A stretch of DNA of 64,000 nucleotides from Fidelibacterota bacterium (GTDB lineage: Bacteria; Fidelibacterota; SORT01), in NCBI GenBank assembly GCA_022571215.1, contig JACZYG010000011.1:1-64000 (forward strand), in the 5' to 3' direction. A program made the position numbers and the translations under genes. Below, one piece after another: positions 24,951 to 35,248 of the stretch; position 1 is the first letter of the stretch, and the number at the start of each line of letters is the position of its first letter. Below the pieces are notes generated by a model. The model did no database searches and was not told the origin of the DNA. It saw only the letters and a program-made list of their open reading frames with translations.

Positions 24951-25966
24951 TACATCTCCCGGTCTACCGGCTCAACACCATATCCTGAGGGATATTTACG
25001 CCAGATTGACGCATTTGCTTCAGATGGTTTTATCCAATCCGCCTTCCAGAGATACCAGCATAACGCCGCAATAGCTACTGCCGAGATTAGGCTGCCTTCA
25101 GCGCCGAATTCTCCACCGCTTAACAGCTCCGGTCCTTGAGGTGACGACACCAAGAAACTGTCTTTAATATCTATTCCACTCACATTCATCCCCCAGAGCG
25201 GACCCTGTGTCCAGTTCCATGCAATGTGAATGCCAATAGGCATCCACAAGGAAAGTGTTTTTAAATATGCGATGCTAAGTAACATCCCTGCTAAGAAGAT
25301 GTTTAACGCGCCAGAGGCAGAAAAATTTGGATTGGCCATGTGAATCAAGGAAAATGCTAAGCTTAAAATTATCGTAGCTATCCATCTGTTTGAGCCTTCA
25401 ATAAACGCTTGAAACAAGTATCCTCGTGTCATGAGTTCTTCAAAAAACCCTACCAAGATGAAAAGAAACAAGAATTTTGACATGGAAATTGCAACGGTAG
25501 AATTCATTGCTCCGGCTGTTACATCTACTAATCCTGTAACCCAAAAGACTAAAAACAACAGTGTCAATAAACCAAAACCGAATCCCATTCCGACAGAAAG
25601 CTCCTTTAGCCAGCCTTCGTATAAATTCATTCCAATTACGCCAAATGGCCGTTTGTCAATCCATTTGAGTACGATATACGCCGTTAAAACAAATGATATA
25701 ATAATAAATACATATTGTATCAACATAGATGGAGTCAGAAATTCCTCGGAATTAGGAAGAAAATCTTTTAAGAATTTATGCAAATATCTAAAGGGAAATG
25801 ATGACAATACACCAACAATTACTAAATAAATCATCATTCGCCATCCCGCCCTGATATGACCGAACCTGTTTATAAAAGTCTGTTTGAACTTGGTTGGTTC
25901 TACGGAATCTTGAGATTTATTCTCGTCTAACGGCTCAGTATCAGCGGTTTCGGTAATATCATTCAT
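24950..25966 (-). CDS. CPBP intramembrane metalloprotease (CAAX/Abi-type)
   Basis: 338 aa, about eight transmembrane helices after a ~35-residue cytoplasmic tail. The family motifs are present: EELMTRGYLFQAF (E-E-x3-R), FSLIHMANPNF (F-x3-H) and IGIHIAWNW (H-x3-N/B). Members are Rce1-like proteases; some process bacteriocin precursors, others protect against phages or act in signalling, and the role here is unknown. It is translationally coupled to recO, which is more likely an accident of gene order than a functional link. Confidence 0.88.
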   Translation of the reverse strand: MNDITETADTEPLDENKSQDSVEPTKFKQTFINRFGHIRAGWRMMIYLVIVGVLSSFPFRYLHKFLKDFLPNSEEFLTPSMLIQYVFIIISFVLTAYIVLKWIDKRPFGVIGMNLYEGWLKELSVGMGFGFGLLTLLFLVFWVTGLVDVTAGAMNSTVAISMSKFLFLFILVGFFEELMTRGYLFQAFIEGSNRWIATIILSLAFSLIHMANPNFSASGALNIFLAGMLLSIAYLKTLSLWMPIGIHIAWNWTQGPLWGMNVSGIDIKDSFLVSSPQGPELLSGGEFGAEGSLISAVAIAALCWYLWKADWIKPSEANASIWRKYPSGYGVEPVDREM

Positions 25967-26026
25967 CTGTGTCCCCTTTCATTTCATAACTAATGATACG
26001 GTGAGAAAGCTGTCTTGTTGCCATTG

Positions 26027-27463
26027 TTAATAAGACTTTGCGAACACCACAAAAGTTTCGGATTCCTTCCCGCACTTTATACAGCTTCCCCTCTCTTCAG
26101 GCTGCTCGAAAGGAATTACCCTAATCGTGGCTTTTGTTTCATCCTGCACTTCTTGCTCGCAAACTGGAGAACCGCACCAATATGACTCGGCAAAACCTCC
26201 ATCGGATTCATAAAATTCTTTAAAATCATCGTACGAATTGATTTTCTTGGTGTTGTCCTCCCTAAAAGTTTTTGCCTTTTCAAACATATCTTTTTGAATA
26301 GCGTCAAGAACCGTGCGGCTCTCTTTACCGACGCCTTCAAGATGTTTTACCGCTTTTTCGCTTTGGTCTCTCCTTACCATGACGAGTTGGTTTTCCTTTA
26401 CATCTCTTGGACCGACCTCTATCCGGAGAGGAATCCCTTTGAGTTCCCATTCATTGAATTTCCAACCCGGAGTTACGTACGTTCTGTCATCAATTTTAAA
26501 TGTTACGTCCGCAGATTTGAGAGAATTTTCTATCTTCTCTAAGAATGACCTCACCTTTGTCTCTTCTTCATCTGTTTTCCAGATTGGTATGATTATCACT
26601 TCAAACGGCGAAAGTCTTGGAGGCAAGACCAGTCCTTTGTCATCGCCGTGTGTCATCACAAGCGCGCCGATCAGCCGGGTGCTTACTCCCCAACTGGTAG
26701 CGTAAACATACTCTTCCTTGTTTTCTTCGTTTTGGAATTTTACGTCAAACGCCTTTGCGAAATTTTGTCCTAAAAAGTGACTGGTGCCCGACTGCAATGC
26801 TTTCTTATCACCCATCATAGCCTCTATTGCATAGGTTGCGACCGCCCCCGCAAATTTCTGAGCTTCCGTTTTCTTTCCTATGAGGACGGGCATCGCCATC
26901 TGCTCCTCAGCAAAAGTCTTATATACGTTAAGCATCCTCAGAGTTTCTTCTTCTGCCTCTTCCGCAGTCGCATGAGCGGTATGTCCCTCCTGCCAGAGAA
27001 ACTCGGTTGTTCTAAGGAAGAGTCTTGTCCGCATCTCCCATCGTATCACGTTTGCCCACTGATTGATCAAAAGCGGTAAGTCTCTGTGTGAGTGTATCCA
27101 ATTTTTGTACATCGACCATATAATTGTTTCTGAAGTGGGGCGCAGCACCAAAGGCTCCTCCAATTCTTTTCCGCCCGCATGTGTAACGACGGCAAGTTCG
27201 GGTGAAAACCCTTTTACGTGTTCCGCTTCCTTTTTTATGAAACTCTCGGGAATAAGCATGGGGAAATAAGCGTTTTCATGACCCGTGTCTTTGAACATTT
27301 TATCTAATCCGTCACGCATTTTCTCCCATATTGCGTATCCATGCGGTCTGATAACCATACATCCTTTTACCGGCGCATAATCTGCCAATTCTGATTTTAG
27401 TATCAGTTCATTGTACCAGGCAGAATAATCTGTCTCCTTGCCGGTTATCCCTTTTGACATCAT
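26027..27463 (-). CDS. proS: prolyl-tRNA synthetase (ProS, archaeal/eukaryal type)
   Basis: 478 aa. It is the short type without an INS editing domain. Class II motifs: motif 2 in [20 protein letters not shown], then [13 protein letters not shown] and motif 3 in [13 protein letters not shown]. The anticodon-binding domain begins near 280, and the C-terminal domain holds a Cys4 zinc site (CGSPVCEQ ... CIKCG). It charges tRNA-Pro in the cytoplasm. Bacteria that lack the INS-containing form, including many FCB members, often carry this type. Start MMSKG; the second Met may be used. Confidence 0.95.
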   Translation of the reverse strand: MMSKGITGKETDYSAWYNELILKSELADYAPVKGCMVIRPHGYAIWEKMRDGLDKMFKDTGHENAYFPMLIPESFIKKEAEHVKGFSPELAVVTHAGGKELEEPLVLRPTSETIIWSMYKNWIHSHRDLPLLINQWANVIRWEMRTRLFLRTTEFLWQEGHTAHATAEEAEEETLRMLNVYKTFAEEQMAMPVLIGKKTEAQKFAGAVATYAIEAMMGDKKALQSGTSHFLGQNFAKAFDVKFQNEENKEEYVYATSWGVSTRLIGALVMTHGDDKGLVLPPRLSPFEVIIIPIWKTDEEETKVRSFLEKIENSLKSADVTFKIDDRTYVTPGWKFNEWELKGIPLRIEVGPRDVKENQLVMVRRDQSEKAVKHLEGVGKESRTVLDAIQKDMFEKAKTFREDNTKKINSYDDFKEFYESDGGFAESYWCGSPVCEQEVQDETKATIRVIPFEQPEERGSCIKCGKESETFVVFAKSY

Positions 27464-27581
27464 CTCTCCCGAATTTTCCCGTTTAATATAAATACATTAA
27501 TATGAATCAATCCGATAGTTTACTACAGAGGAGCTTTTATTACAATTGAAAGTGGCTTTACGGCTATTCTCGTACTTGCTT

Positions 27582-29036
27582 TTATGTTCCGAAGATGGCT
27601 TTTAAAATATAATAAAATATTATTGCAAAAATTGCCCCCGCGGGAACAGTTACGAACCAGCTCACCACTATATTCCTAACAACGTTAAGATTTATTGAGG
27701 ATATCCCCCTCGCCATACCAACGCCTATTACGGCGCCGACTAAAGTATGCGTGGTGGAAATGGGAATACCCATTTTAGACGCTATAGCGATTACCGTTGC
27801 AGCGCTGAACTCCGCCGCGAATCCTCTCGAAGGCGTAATTTCCGTTATCTTCTTTCCTATGGTTTCCATGACTTTCCATCCGAGAGTGCCTATTCCGATA
27901 GCAATTCCCACTCCGCCCAATAACAATAACCAGAACGGGACGCCGACTTGCATAAGAACTTGCTTTGTCTGGATTATGGAAACGACTGCCGCCAACGGAC
28001 CTATAGCGTTTGCTACATCGTTAGCGCCATGCGCAAAGGCGACAAATACCGCGCTTAAAACCTGTAGATAGCCAAATATTCGTTCTACAAAATGGTAATC
28101 CTCTCTACCCTGATTCTTAGCTTCCGTATATGCATTATCTTCAATGTCATCCGCGATCTGCTCCATTTCCTCATACAGAACGTCTAAACGATTGTGAATG
28201 GATCCTGAAGCGTATCCCAGGTTTTTATCTTTATAAACGAGCGATTTTCTCAGGCTTTGTGATACCATGAGATTATCGTCTACAGCTCTCTGTTGATTAA
28301 GCACGAATTTTCGTTTATACCGATTGAAGTCAACTCCGTGGAGAAACAACCCGCTTACAGCCCATGCGCCAAAACCAAGCAAACCGGATATCAACACCGA
28401 TTCTTCTAATGTCATATCAAGATTCAAATGTTTTAGTCCTTTAAACAGAAGGACGAGAGACATAACAAGAACTACAAGACCAAAAATGATTGGGACGATT
28501 CGCTTGGTAGCCAGCATTATATCTTTTGCGTTCAAGATAAGTTTTCTAATAAGTGAAAAGGCGATAAACGCAACAATTCCGCTTAATAAAGGTGAAATGA
28601 CCCAGGAGGACGCTATACTTGCTACCTTCACCCAATCTATTGAATCTACACCTCCGGCAACTACCCCAAACCCGACGACAGCCCCTATTATTGAATGCGT
28701 GGTACTCACAGGCCAGCCAAACGACGTAGCGATTTGAAGCCAAAATCCCGCGGCTAACAGCGCGGCGAGCATTCCGTAAAGGAGAGTCTCCGGATTATCA
28801 ACGTAGATCATGGGATCGGTAATACCTTTTCTTACCGTATCGGTAACTTTACCTCCCACCAATACAGCGCCCGCAAAGTTTGCTATTGCAGCTAAAACAA
28901 CTGCTTGTCTTAGAGTAAGAGCTCGCGAACCGACTGAAGTGCCCATGGAATTACCGACATCGTTAGCGCCGATATTCCATGCCATATAAAATCCGAAAAC
29001 TAAGGCAACATATAATAAAATTGTGTCAGGATCCAT
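27582..29036 (-). CDS. pit: inorganic phosphate transporter (PiT family)
   Basis: 484 aa with about 11-12 transmembrane helices and a central soluble loop (~250-315) rich in Glu. The duplicated PiT signatures are visible: NIGANDVGNSMGTSVGS near the N-terminus and HGANDVANAIGPLAAV in the second half, followed by STTHTLVGAVIGVG. It transports phosphate with H+ or Na+. It is downstream of, and probably co-transcribed with, the PhoU-like gene, a common pairing. Confidence 0.94.
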   Translation of the reverse strand: MDPDTILLYVALVFGFYMAWNIGANDVGNSMGTSVGSRALTLRQAVVLAAIANFAGAVLVGGKVTDTVRKGITDPMIYVDNPETLLYGMLAALLAAGFWLQIATSFGWPVSTTHSIIGAVVGFGVVAGGVDSIDWVKVASIASSWVISPLLSGIVAFIAFSLIRKLILNAKDIMLATKRIVPIIFGLVVLVMSLVLLFKGLKHLNLDMTLEESVLISGLLGFGAWAVSGLFLHGVDFNRYKRKFVLNQQRAVDDNLMVSQSLRKSLVYKDKNLGYASGSIHNRLDVLYEEMEQIADDIEDNAYTEAKNQGREDYHFVERIFGYLQVLSAVFVAFAHGANDVANAIGPLAAVVSIIQTKQVLMQVGVPFWLLLLGGVGIAIGIGTLGWKVMETIGKKITEITPSRGFAAEFSAATVIAIASKMGIPISTTHTLVGAVIGVGMARGISSINLNVVRNIVVSWFVTVPAGAIFAIIFYYILKAIFGT

Positions 29037-29061
29037 AGCCGTGACTATTTTCCGCTAACCA

Positions 29062-29742
29062 TTAAGTGAAAAGCAATCGTATATGATTACCGATATTTTC
29101 CGCATGATTTGCCACGTCTCCCACTCGGGTGAGTACCCTTGACCACATTATTACGCTGACCGGATCAAGTTTTTCCTCGAGTTCAAAGACTTTTTTAGCG
29201 ACCCTCTTCCCTGCTTCATCGCTCTCATGTTCTAATTCGCCTAATTCGGCAATCATGGCGAGGACGCGCTCAGCTTCCCGGCCGCCAAAAGAAGATTCAA
29301 GGATTTCGTCAAGACGGTTGATTATTTCTGATGATTTGTCACATGTATCCAATACCCTGTCGACAAACTCAAATAGACCTTCTTTCATCTCCTTATGGAT
29401 CTTTAATTCACGGAACCCCAAGAGGACTGCAACATCCTGCACCTTATCCGCTACAGAATCTTGAGTTGAAAGGAGCTCTAAAAGGTCTCTTCTATTTACC
29501 GGCAGAAAGAGCCACTTAGGAGTTTCGCTCCTAAATCTGTTTTTAACGATGTCCGCTTCATGCTCCGCCTGATTTATATTTATACAAAGCTCTTTAAATT
29601 TTTCTTCATCCCCTTCATCTATTGATTCAAATAACGGACGGAGATATTGCACAGTGTCCTTTACCCTTTCGCCATGCTCTTGCAACGGCTCGAATGGAGA
29701 CCTTCCGAACAATTCTGATAAACTTCTTCTCATATCATACAC
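29062..29742 (-). CDS. PhoU-like DUF47 protein, Pit accessory
   Basis: 226 aa, all-helical DUF47/TIGR00153 protein. The repeat-type acidic signatures NINQAEHEADIVKNRF and ELEHESDEAGKRVAKK are the two PhoU-like metal-binding E-x3-D motifs (EHEAD, EHESD). Members regulate or support the neighbouring Pit transporter. It is 25 bp upstream of pit on the same strand. Confidence 0.92.
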   Translation of the reverse strand: MYDMRRSLSELFGRSPFEPLQEHGERVKDTVQYLRPLFESIDEGDEEKFKELCININQAEHEADIVKNRFRSETPKWLFLPVNRRDLLELLSTQDSVADKVQDVAVLLGFRELKIHKEMKEGLFEFVDRVLDTCDKSSEIINRLDEILESSFGGREAERVLAMIAELGELEHESDEAGKRVAKKVFELEEKLDPVSVIMWSRVLTRVGDVANHAENIGNHIRLLFT

Positions 29743-29814
29743 TCAATCTGTTAAAAAAATAGGTTAAAATCTAAAAATAAAATACTGTTATTGTAAATGA
29801 ATTTCTGCCGGTCG

Positions 29815-30165
29815 CTAAGTTACGTTTCTTCTCATCGGTTTATCTTTGTATACGATTGCTGTCCCGCTCGCGCAAACCATAAGCATGTTTGTTCCACCGG
29901 AACCAATTGTTTCATAATCCAAATCGACGGCGATTACCGCATTCCCTCCAAGATCCTTAGCTTGCTGTTTCATTTCAGCAATGGCTATCTCCTTTGCTTC
30001 CCTTAATTCTCCTTCGTATGCGGCGGAGCGTCCACCGACAATATCACGTATACCCGCAAAAATATCTTTGAATATGTTCGCTCCCATTATTGCCTCTCCG
30101 CTCACCAGCCCGATATACTTAACAATTTTTTTTCCTTCTATTGTAGGCGTAGTTAATACTATCAT
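29815..30165 (-). CDS. YbjQ/UPF0145 family protein
   Basis: 116 aa. The family is recognised by [42 protein letters not shown]-type helix and the C-terminal block [15 protein letters not shown]. Members form pentamers or decamers and have been called heavy-metal-binding, but a function is not settled. It is a stand-alone gene divergent from the EamA transporter, with 153 bp of shared regulatory space. Confidence 0.92.
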   Translation of the reverse strand: MIVLTTPTIEGKKIVKYIGLVSGEAIMGANIFKDIFAGIRDIVGGRSAAYEGELREAKEIAIAEMKQQAKDLGGNAVIAVDLDYETIGSGGTNMLMVCASGTAIVYKDKPMRRNVT

Positions 30166-30318
30166 TAAGTTGCTCCTTTGAATAATTGAACCTTTTTGAA
30201 ATATATAAGCTGAAAATTTAAATAATTAAGAGTTTTTATCCTGTTATTGTCAATTCGGTCAGTGTAAACAGCTTGCATTGAAGTAGATGCCTCTATACTT
30301 TCCATTAAATTTTTTATC

Positions 30319-31206
30319 ATGAAAATATCGCAAACCGGCAAAACATATCTGATAATCTCCATTGGTTTAATTTCCATATCTACAGCTTCTCTCTTGATTC
30401 GATGGGCTGAAGAGGTGCCAACCTTAATCATAGCAACATACAGGCTTTCGATCGCCGCGCTGATATTATCGGGGATATCCCTAAAACAAAAATCAAAACT
30501 TTATGATTTGAACAAAAAAAAAGAACTCTTGCTCACTCTTGTTGCAGGGATCGCGCTGGCTTTGCATTTTGTTTTCTGGATCGAATCGCTCCGGTTGACG
30601 AGTGTCGCCAGTTCGGTAGTGCTTGTGCTCACATCACCGATCTGGACAGCTGTTATTTCTCATTTTTTCCTGAAAGAAGAGCTCGGACCGAACCTGTTAT
30701 TTGGCATTCTTATCTCAATCGCCGGCGTATCTCTGATAGCTTACAGCGGAGCCGATGTCGGTATCTCGGCATCAAAAGGAAATCTTTTGGCTCTTTTGGG
30801 TGGAGTAATGGCGGGTATATATTTGTCTTTAGGGAGAGTTCTGAGAAGGAACAAAAGCACTATCGCTTACTCCGGGAGTGTTTATCTCACCGCATCTGTA
30901 GTATTATTTACGATGGCTATTATTTCCGGAAGAGCATTGACCGGATATTCGTTCGATATGTATATTCTGCTCTTGATGATAGGAATTATTCCTCAACTTA
31001 TAGGGCATACATCATTTAATTGGGCTTTAAAACGCAGCTCCGCCGTGAACGTATCGGTACTGATGTTGGGTGAACCTATCGGAGCAACCTTGCTCGCGGT
31101 GATATTTCTTCGGGAAATTCCATCAGGCGGCGAATTGTTCGGAGGAGTAATATTAATGACAGGAATTTATTTGAGTTCAAAACATATTAGAGGTGCAAAT
31201 GTTTAA
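30319..31206 (+). CDS. EamA/DMT-family transporter
   Basis: 295 aa, ten predicted transmembrane helices arranged as two EamA repeats: the first around FWIESLRLTSVASSVVLVL, the second around FNWALKRSSAVNVSVLMLGE. Substrates of such carriers are small metabolites (amino acids, nucleosides, drugs); none can be inferred here. The last bases overlap the amidohydrolase gene, so both are likely co-transcribed. Confidence 0.9.
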   Translation: MKISQTGKTYLIISIGLISISTASLLIRWAEEVPTLIIATYRLSIAALILSGISLKQKSKLYDLNKKKELLLTLVAGIALALHFVFWIESLRLTSVASSVVLVLTSPIWTAVISHFFLKEELGPNLLFGILISIAGVSLIAYSGADVGISASKGNLLALLGGVMAGIYLSLGRVLRRNKSTIAYSGSVYLTASVVLFTMAIISGRALTGYSFDMYILLLMIGIIPQLIGHTSFNWALKRSSAVNVSVLMLGEPIGATLLAVIFLREIPSGGELFGGVILMTGIYLSSKHIRGANV

Positions 31207-32893
31207 AATGATTAGTTTACTGATATTCGGCGTCGCAGCATCCGGCTGCGCTAAAGAGAATGCCGACCGAATTTTCATCAACACTTCAATTTACACACTG
31301 AACTCCGCCAATGAAACGGCAACCTCGGTAGCCGTTAAAAATGGCAGAATATTGTTTATTGGAGATGAGGAAAAATCTTACGAATATTTAAACGAGAATA
31401 CGGAGATACTTGATCTGAAGGGGAATACTCTTATTCCCGGCTTAACGGATGCTCACGCTCATATAGGCGGAACAGGCAAATTTCTTCAGACACTGAATTT
31501 TCATGGAACCGCGAGCAGTTCTGAAATCACCTCTATGGTACGGACGGCAGCGAATAGAACTCCTCCCGGAGAATGGATAGAAGGTCGAGGTTGGGATCAA
31601 AATGATTGGCAGGTGAAAAAATTTCCGACTTCCGGTCTATTAGACAAGGTCGCTCCCAAAAATCCGGTAGCCTTCAGCCGTGTTGACGGACACGCATATT
31701 GGGTAAATCAGGTGGCTCTTGATTTAGCCGGAATAACTTCAGAGACTCCTGATCCTGACGGCGGTCGTATCGTCCGTCTTCCCGGATCGAATAAGCCGTC
31801 AGGCATTCTTATTGATAATGCAATGCTCCTTATAGATGATATAAAACCTGAACCTTCATACGAGTTAAAAAAACGGCGCATATCGCAAGCGCTATCGTAT
31901 TCGCTAAAACTCGGTCTAACGACCATACATGATGCCGGTTCGGATTCGGATGAAGTTGAGATTTACAAAGAGTTGGCTTCAGAAGGGAAATTGAACCCGA
32001 GAGTATATGTTATGCTTGATGATGATGAGAAATTGAAAGAAAAATATTTCAAGGCAGGCCCTCAAATAGGATTATTTGATAACCATCTTACCATTCGAAC
32101 TATAAAGCTATATGCCGATGGAGCTCTCGGCTCGAGAGGCGCGCTGCTCTTAAAACCGTATTCAGATGACCCTGAAAATTCGGGTTTATCGGTCACCCCT
32201 GTTTCCGAGCTGCGTAAAAGTTTTATCGAGGGAATTAAGCGCGGTTTTCAAGTAGCCACTCATGCCATAGGAGATTCGGGGAATCGGATGATCCTTGACA
32301 TCGTTGAAGAGGTCGTAGGGAGTGATCCACAAAATGATCATCGCTCGAGAATAGAACACGCTCAAATTCTTTCATTATCTGATATTCAACGGTTCAATCG
32401 GCTCGGCGTCATCCCTTCGATGCAGCCGACCCATTGCACGTCTGACATGTACTGGGCAGAGGATCGGATCGGCTCTGAACGGATAAAGGGAGCCTACGCA
32501 TGGAGAAAACTTTTGGATACAGGAGTCGTGATTCCGGGCGGTTCGGATTCTCCCGTGGAGTCAATAAACCCATTATGGGGAATTTATGCCGCCGTCACGC
32601 GGCAGGATCATCAGAGATACCCCGAAGGCGGTTGGCAGCCCGGAGAGCGAATGACAATGGAAGAGGCGGTGAAAATGTTCAGCGCCTGGCCGGCTTACGC
32701 TTCCTTTGATGAAAATATAAAAGGTACTATTGAAGTCGGCAAGCTCGCTGATTTTACGATTTTATCTAATGATATTTTTAAGGAAGATCCCTCCGTTTTG
32801 CTTGAAACAAAAGTGCTTATGACCGTCGTGGGTGGAGAAATCTTGTATGATATTCTTCTAAAACCTGACGATTTATATTTGGCTGCCGAGTGA
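31199..32893 (+). CDS. lipoprotein amidohydrolase (YtcJ-like, TIM-barrel)
   Basis: About 564 aa from ATG 31199, with AGAGG six bases before; GTG 31193 is an alternative. A lipobox VAASGC makes it a membrane-anchored exported enzyme, unusual for the family. The metal-dependent hydrolase signature is present: DAHAHIGG (H-x-H), KLYADGALGSRG (the K/Y region), RIEHAQIL (His) and GGSDSPVESINPLWG (Asp). YtcJ-like enzymes hydrolyse N-formyl or amide bonds; the substrate is unknown. Overlap with the EamA gene suggests that a product may be taken up or released by that carrier. Confidence 0.85.
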   Translation: MFKMISLLIFGVAASGCAKENADRIFINTSIYTLNSANETATSVAVKNGRILFIGDEEKSYEYLNENTEILDLKGNTLIPGLTDAHAHIGGTGKFLQTLNFHGTASSSEITSMVRTAANRTPPGEWIEGRGWDQNDWQVKKFPTSGLLDKVAPKNPVAFSRVDGHAYWVNQVALDLAGITSETPDPDGGRIVRLPGSNKPSGILIDNAMLLIDDIKPEPSYELKKRRISQALSYSLKLGLTTIHDAGSDSDEVEIYKELASEGKLNPRVYVMLDDDEKLKEKYFKAGPQIGLFDNHLTIRTIKLYADGALGSRGALLLKPYSDDPENSGLSVTPVSELRKSFIEGIKRGFQVATHAIGDSGNRMILDIVEEVVGSDPQNDHRSRIEHAQILSLSDIQRFNRLGVIPSMQPTHCTSDMYWAEDRIGSERIKGAYAWRKLLDTGVVIPGGSDSPVESINPLWGIYAAVTRQDHQRYPEGGWQPGERMTMEEAVKMFSAWPAYASFDENIKGTIEVGKLADFTILSNDIFKEDPSVLLETKVLMTVVGGEILYDILLKPDDLYLAAE

Positions 32894-32946
32894 CATTATA
32901 ATCCTAACAGACATTTTAATTTCATCCGCTTCAGATAACACATTAC

Positions 32947-32974
32947 TTGACAGATGAAAAATTATTGTTATATT
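32947..32974 (+). promoter_or_regulatory. promoter of topA
   Basis: TTGACA (32947-32952), 16-bp spacer, TATATT (32969-32974, five of six matches to TATAAT). The AAGGAG ribosome-binding site lies further down at about 32992, before ATG 33011. Confidence 0.6.
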
Positions 32975-33010
32975 TCTCCCTTCATAAGCTGAAGGAGAAA
33001 TAATATATCA

Positions 33011-35248
33011 ATGTCAAAAAAGTTACTTATAGTAGAGTCACCTTCAAAAGCCAAAACACTTGGAAAATATCTTGGAAAGGATTTCACTGTCCAGGCAACG
33101 GTTGGTCATATCCGTGATCTTCCTAAAAATAAATTGGGCGTTGATTTAGAAAACAACTTTGAACCGATATACATCACAATTCGAGGTAAAGCGGAGGTTA
33201 TAAAAAAACTAAAATCCGCCGCCAATAAAGTGGATGAGATACTCATCGCCACCGATCCTGATAGGGAGGGTGAAGCCATTGCATTCCATATCAGAGAAAT
33301 TCTCGGCGATAAAAAAGTTGTGAAACGGGTACTTTTCAACGAGATAACCAAAACGGGTATTCAAGCCGGCCTTGAATCTCCCTTAGAATTAGATATGAAC
33401 AAAGTGTATTCCCAGCAGGCAAGAAGGATTATGGACAGGCTTGTAGGATATAAAGTAAGTCCTTTTCTTTGGAAATCTCTTACTTACGGGCTTTCTGCGG
33501 GCAGAGTTCAATCGGTAGCGCTCAGGATAATTTGCGAAAGGGAAGCCGAGATCAAAAAATTCGTTCCGGAAGAATACTGGACAATAACCTCTTCTCTCAA
33601 AGACAAAGCGGGTGAAACTTTCGAATCTAACCTTTTCAAAATTGATGGCGATACTCCTGTTATATCCAGCGAACAAGAATCTTCCGATTTGGTGAGCAGG
33701 CTGACTGCTGCGGATTTTCGCGTAAAAGAGATAAAACAGAAAGACGCTAAGAGAAATCCTGCCCCGCCATTCACTACAAGCACTCTTCAACAAGCCGGGG
33801 CAAGAAGGAAAGGACTTTCTCCCCGCAATACGATGAGAATAGCTCAGCAGTTGTATGAAGGAATTCAAATTCATGGCGGCGAATTAGTCGGGCTTATAAC
33901 TTACATGAGAACCGATTCCACACGAATTGCCGACGAAGCTCTAACGGCAGTGCGTGGACTTATCCAATCTACATTAGGCGGTGATTATCTTCCTGAACAG
34001 CCGAGATACTTTAAAAAGAAAAAAGGTTCGCAGGATGCCCATGAAGCCGTTAGACCGACCGACGTCACAATTACTCCTGATTCTATAAAAAACGATCTAT
34101 CCGCTGAACAGTTCAAATTATATGATCTCATCTGGCGTCGTTTTGTCGCTTCTCAGATGTCTGTTGCGCATTTCAAGCAAACGTCAATAGATATAATTGC
34201 AGGTGATGATATCTTGTTCAGGACTTCCGGAAGCATAAGAATTTTTGACGGTTATTTGAACATTTATCCGGATGCAAAGAGTGAGGGAGATACATTCGTT
34301 CCTTCAAAGATAGAAATTGACGAAATTCTTGAACTGATTAAAATAACTCCGGAACAACATTTCACAAAGCCATCCGGTCGATTTTCCGAAAGCGGTCTGA
34401 TCCGCGAACTCGACAATAAGGGGATCGGAAGACCGAGTACTTACTCGCAGATTATAACAACTCTTTATAATCGAGATTATGTTAGGAAGGATGAGGGCAG
34501 AATGATCCCAACCGATTTGGGGGAAACTGTCAGCAGCGTCCTTATAAAGAGCTTCCCGAACATCTTCAATATTGAGTTCACCGCTCGAATGGAAGAAGAG
34601 CTCGATCAAATCGAATCCGGCGATCAAGAGTGGCATGCCGTCTTAAATGATTTTTATACTCCGTTTGAAAAAACTTTGGCGGAAGTTTCAAAATTGTCCG
34701 CTTCCATTAAGGAATCGTTACAGGAAGAATCCGATGAAAAATGTGAGGTATGCGGTAAGCCGATGATAGTCAAATGGGGTAGATTCGGGAAATTCCTCTC
34801 CTGCACCGGATATCCCGAATGTAAATTTTCTAAACCGCTTGAAAGTGCTGAAGAAACGCACAATCACGTAACAGACGAGAAATGCGATAAATGCGGCGGA
34901 GATATGGTGGTAAAGAGAGGTCGAAATGGAGAATTCCTTGCATGCTCGAATTATCCTACCTGTAAAAATACCAAATCGATTCCTTTGGGCATTCAGTGCC
35001 CCAAAGACGGCGGGGATATTGTTGCGCGTAGAACAAAAAAGGGAAGGGCGTTTTTCGGCTGTTCGAACTATCCGGATTGCGATTTTGCGATGTGGCAGAA
35101 GCCGATTGCCGTTACCTGCCCCTCATGTGAACACCCGTTTTTGGTAATGAAAGGTGGAAACAGTGACGATCCCGTATATTTATGCACTAACTGTAAGAGC
35201 GAATATGACAAATCCGATCTAAATATGGATGAAAAAGAAAATGCCTAA
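33011..35248 (+). CDS. topA: DNA topoisomerase I
   Basis: 745 aa, type IA. The Toprim domain starts at LLIVESPSKAKTLGKYLG and has TDPDREGEAIAFH for metal binding. The catalytic Tyr298 is in GLITYMRTDSTRI. The tail (~575-745) has four zinc-ribbon-like repeats: Cys4 in the first two (CEVCG, CDKCGG) and the fourth (CPSCEH), while the third reads CPKDGG and so lacks one Cys. It relaxes negative supercoils. It ends in the beginning of glyS with a 20-base overlap. Confidence 0.96.
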   Translation: MSKKLLIVESPSKAKTLGKYLGKDFTVQATVGHIRDLPKNKLGVDLENNFEPIYITIRGKAEVIKKLKSAANKVDEILIATDPDREGEAIAFHIREILGDKKVVKRVLFNEITKTGIQAGLESPLELDMNKVYSQQARRIMDRLVGYKVSPFLWKSLTYGLSAGRVQSVALRIICEREAEIKKFVPEEYWTITSSLKDKAGETFESNLFKIDGDTPVISSEQESSDLVSRLTAADFRVKEIKQKDAKRNPAPPFTTSTLQQAGARRKGLSPRNTMRIAQQLYEGIQIHGGELVGLITYMRTDSTRIADEALTAVRGLIQSTLGGDYLPEQPRYFKKKKGSQDAHEAVRPTDVTITPDSIKNDLSAEQFKLYDLIWRRFVASQMSVAHFKQTSIDIIAGDDILFRTSGSIRIFDGYLNIYPDAKSEGDTFVPSKIEIDEILELIKITPEQHFTKPSGRFSESGLIRELDNKGIGRPSTYSQIITTLYNRDYVRKDEGRMIPTDLGETVSSVLIKSFPNIFNIEFTARMEEELDQIESGDQEWHAVLNDFYTPFEKTLAEVSKLSASIKESLQEESDEKCEVCGKPMIVKWGRFGKFLSCTGYPECKFSKPLESAEETHNHVTDEKCDKCGGDMVVKRGRNGEFLACSNYPTCKNTKSIPLGIQCPKDGGDIVARRTKKGRAFFGCSNYPDCDFAMWQKPIAVTCPSCEHPFLVMKGGNSDDPVYLCTNCKSEYDKSDLNMDEKENA

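Noticed and set aside
33389-33874. 161-codon minus-strand frame inside topA
   Set aside because: Antisense to a conserved enzyme domain; composition is typical of a shadow frame.
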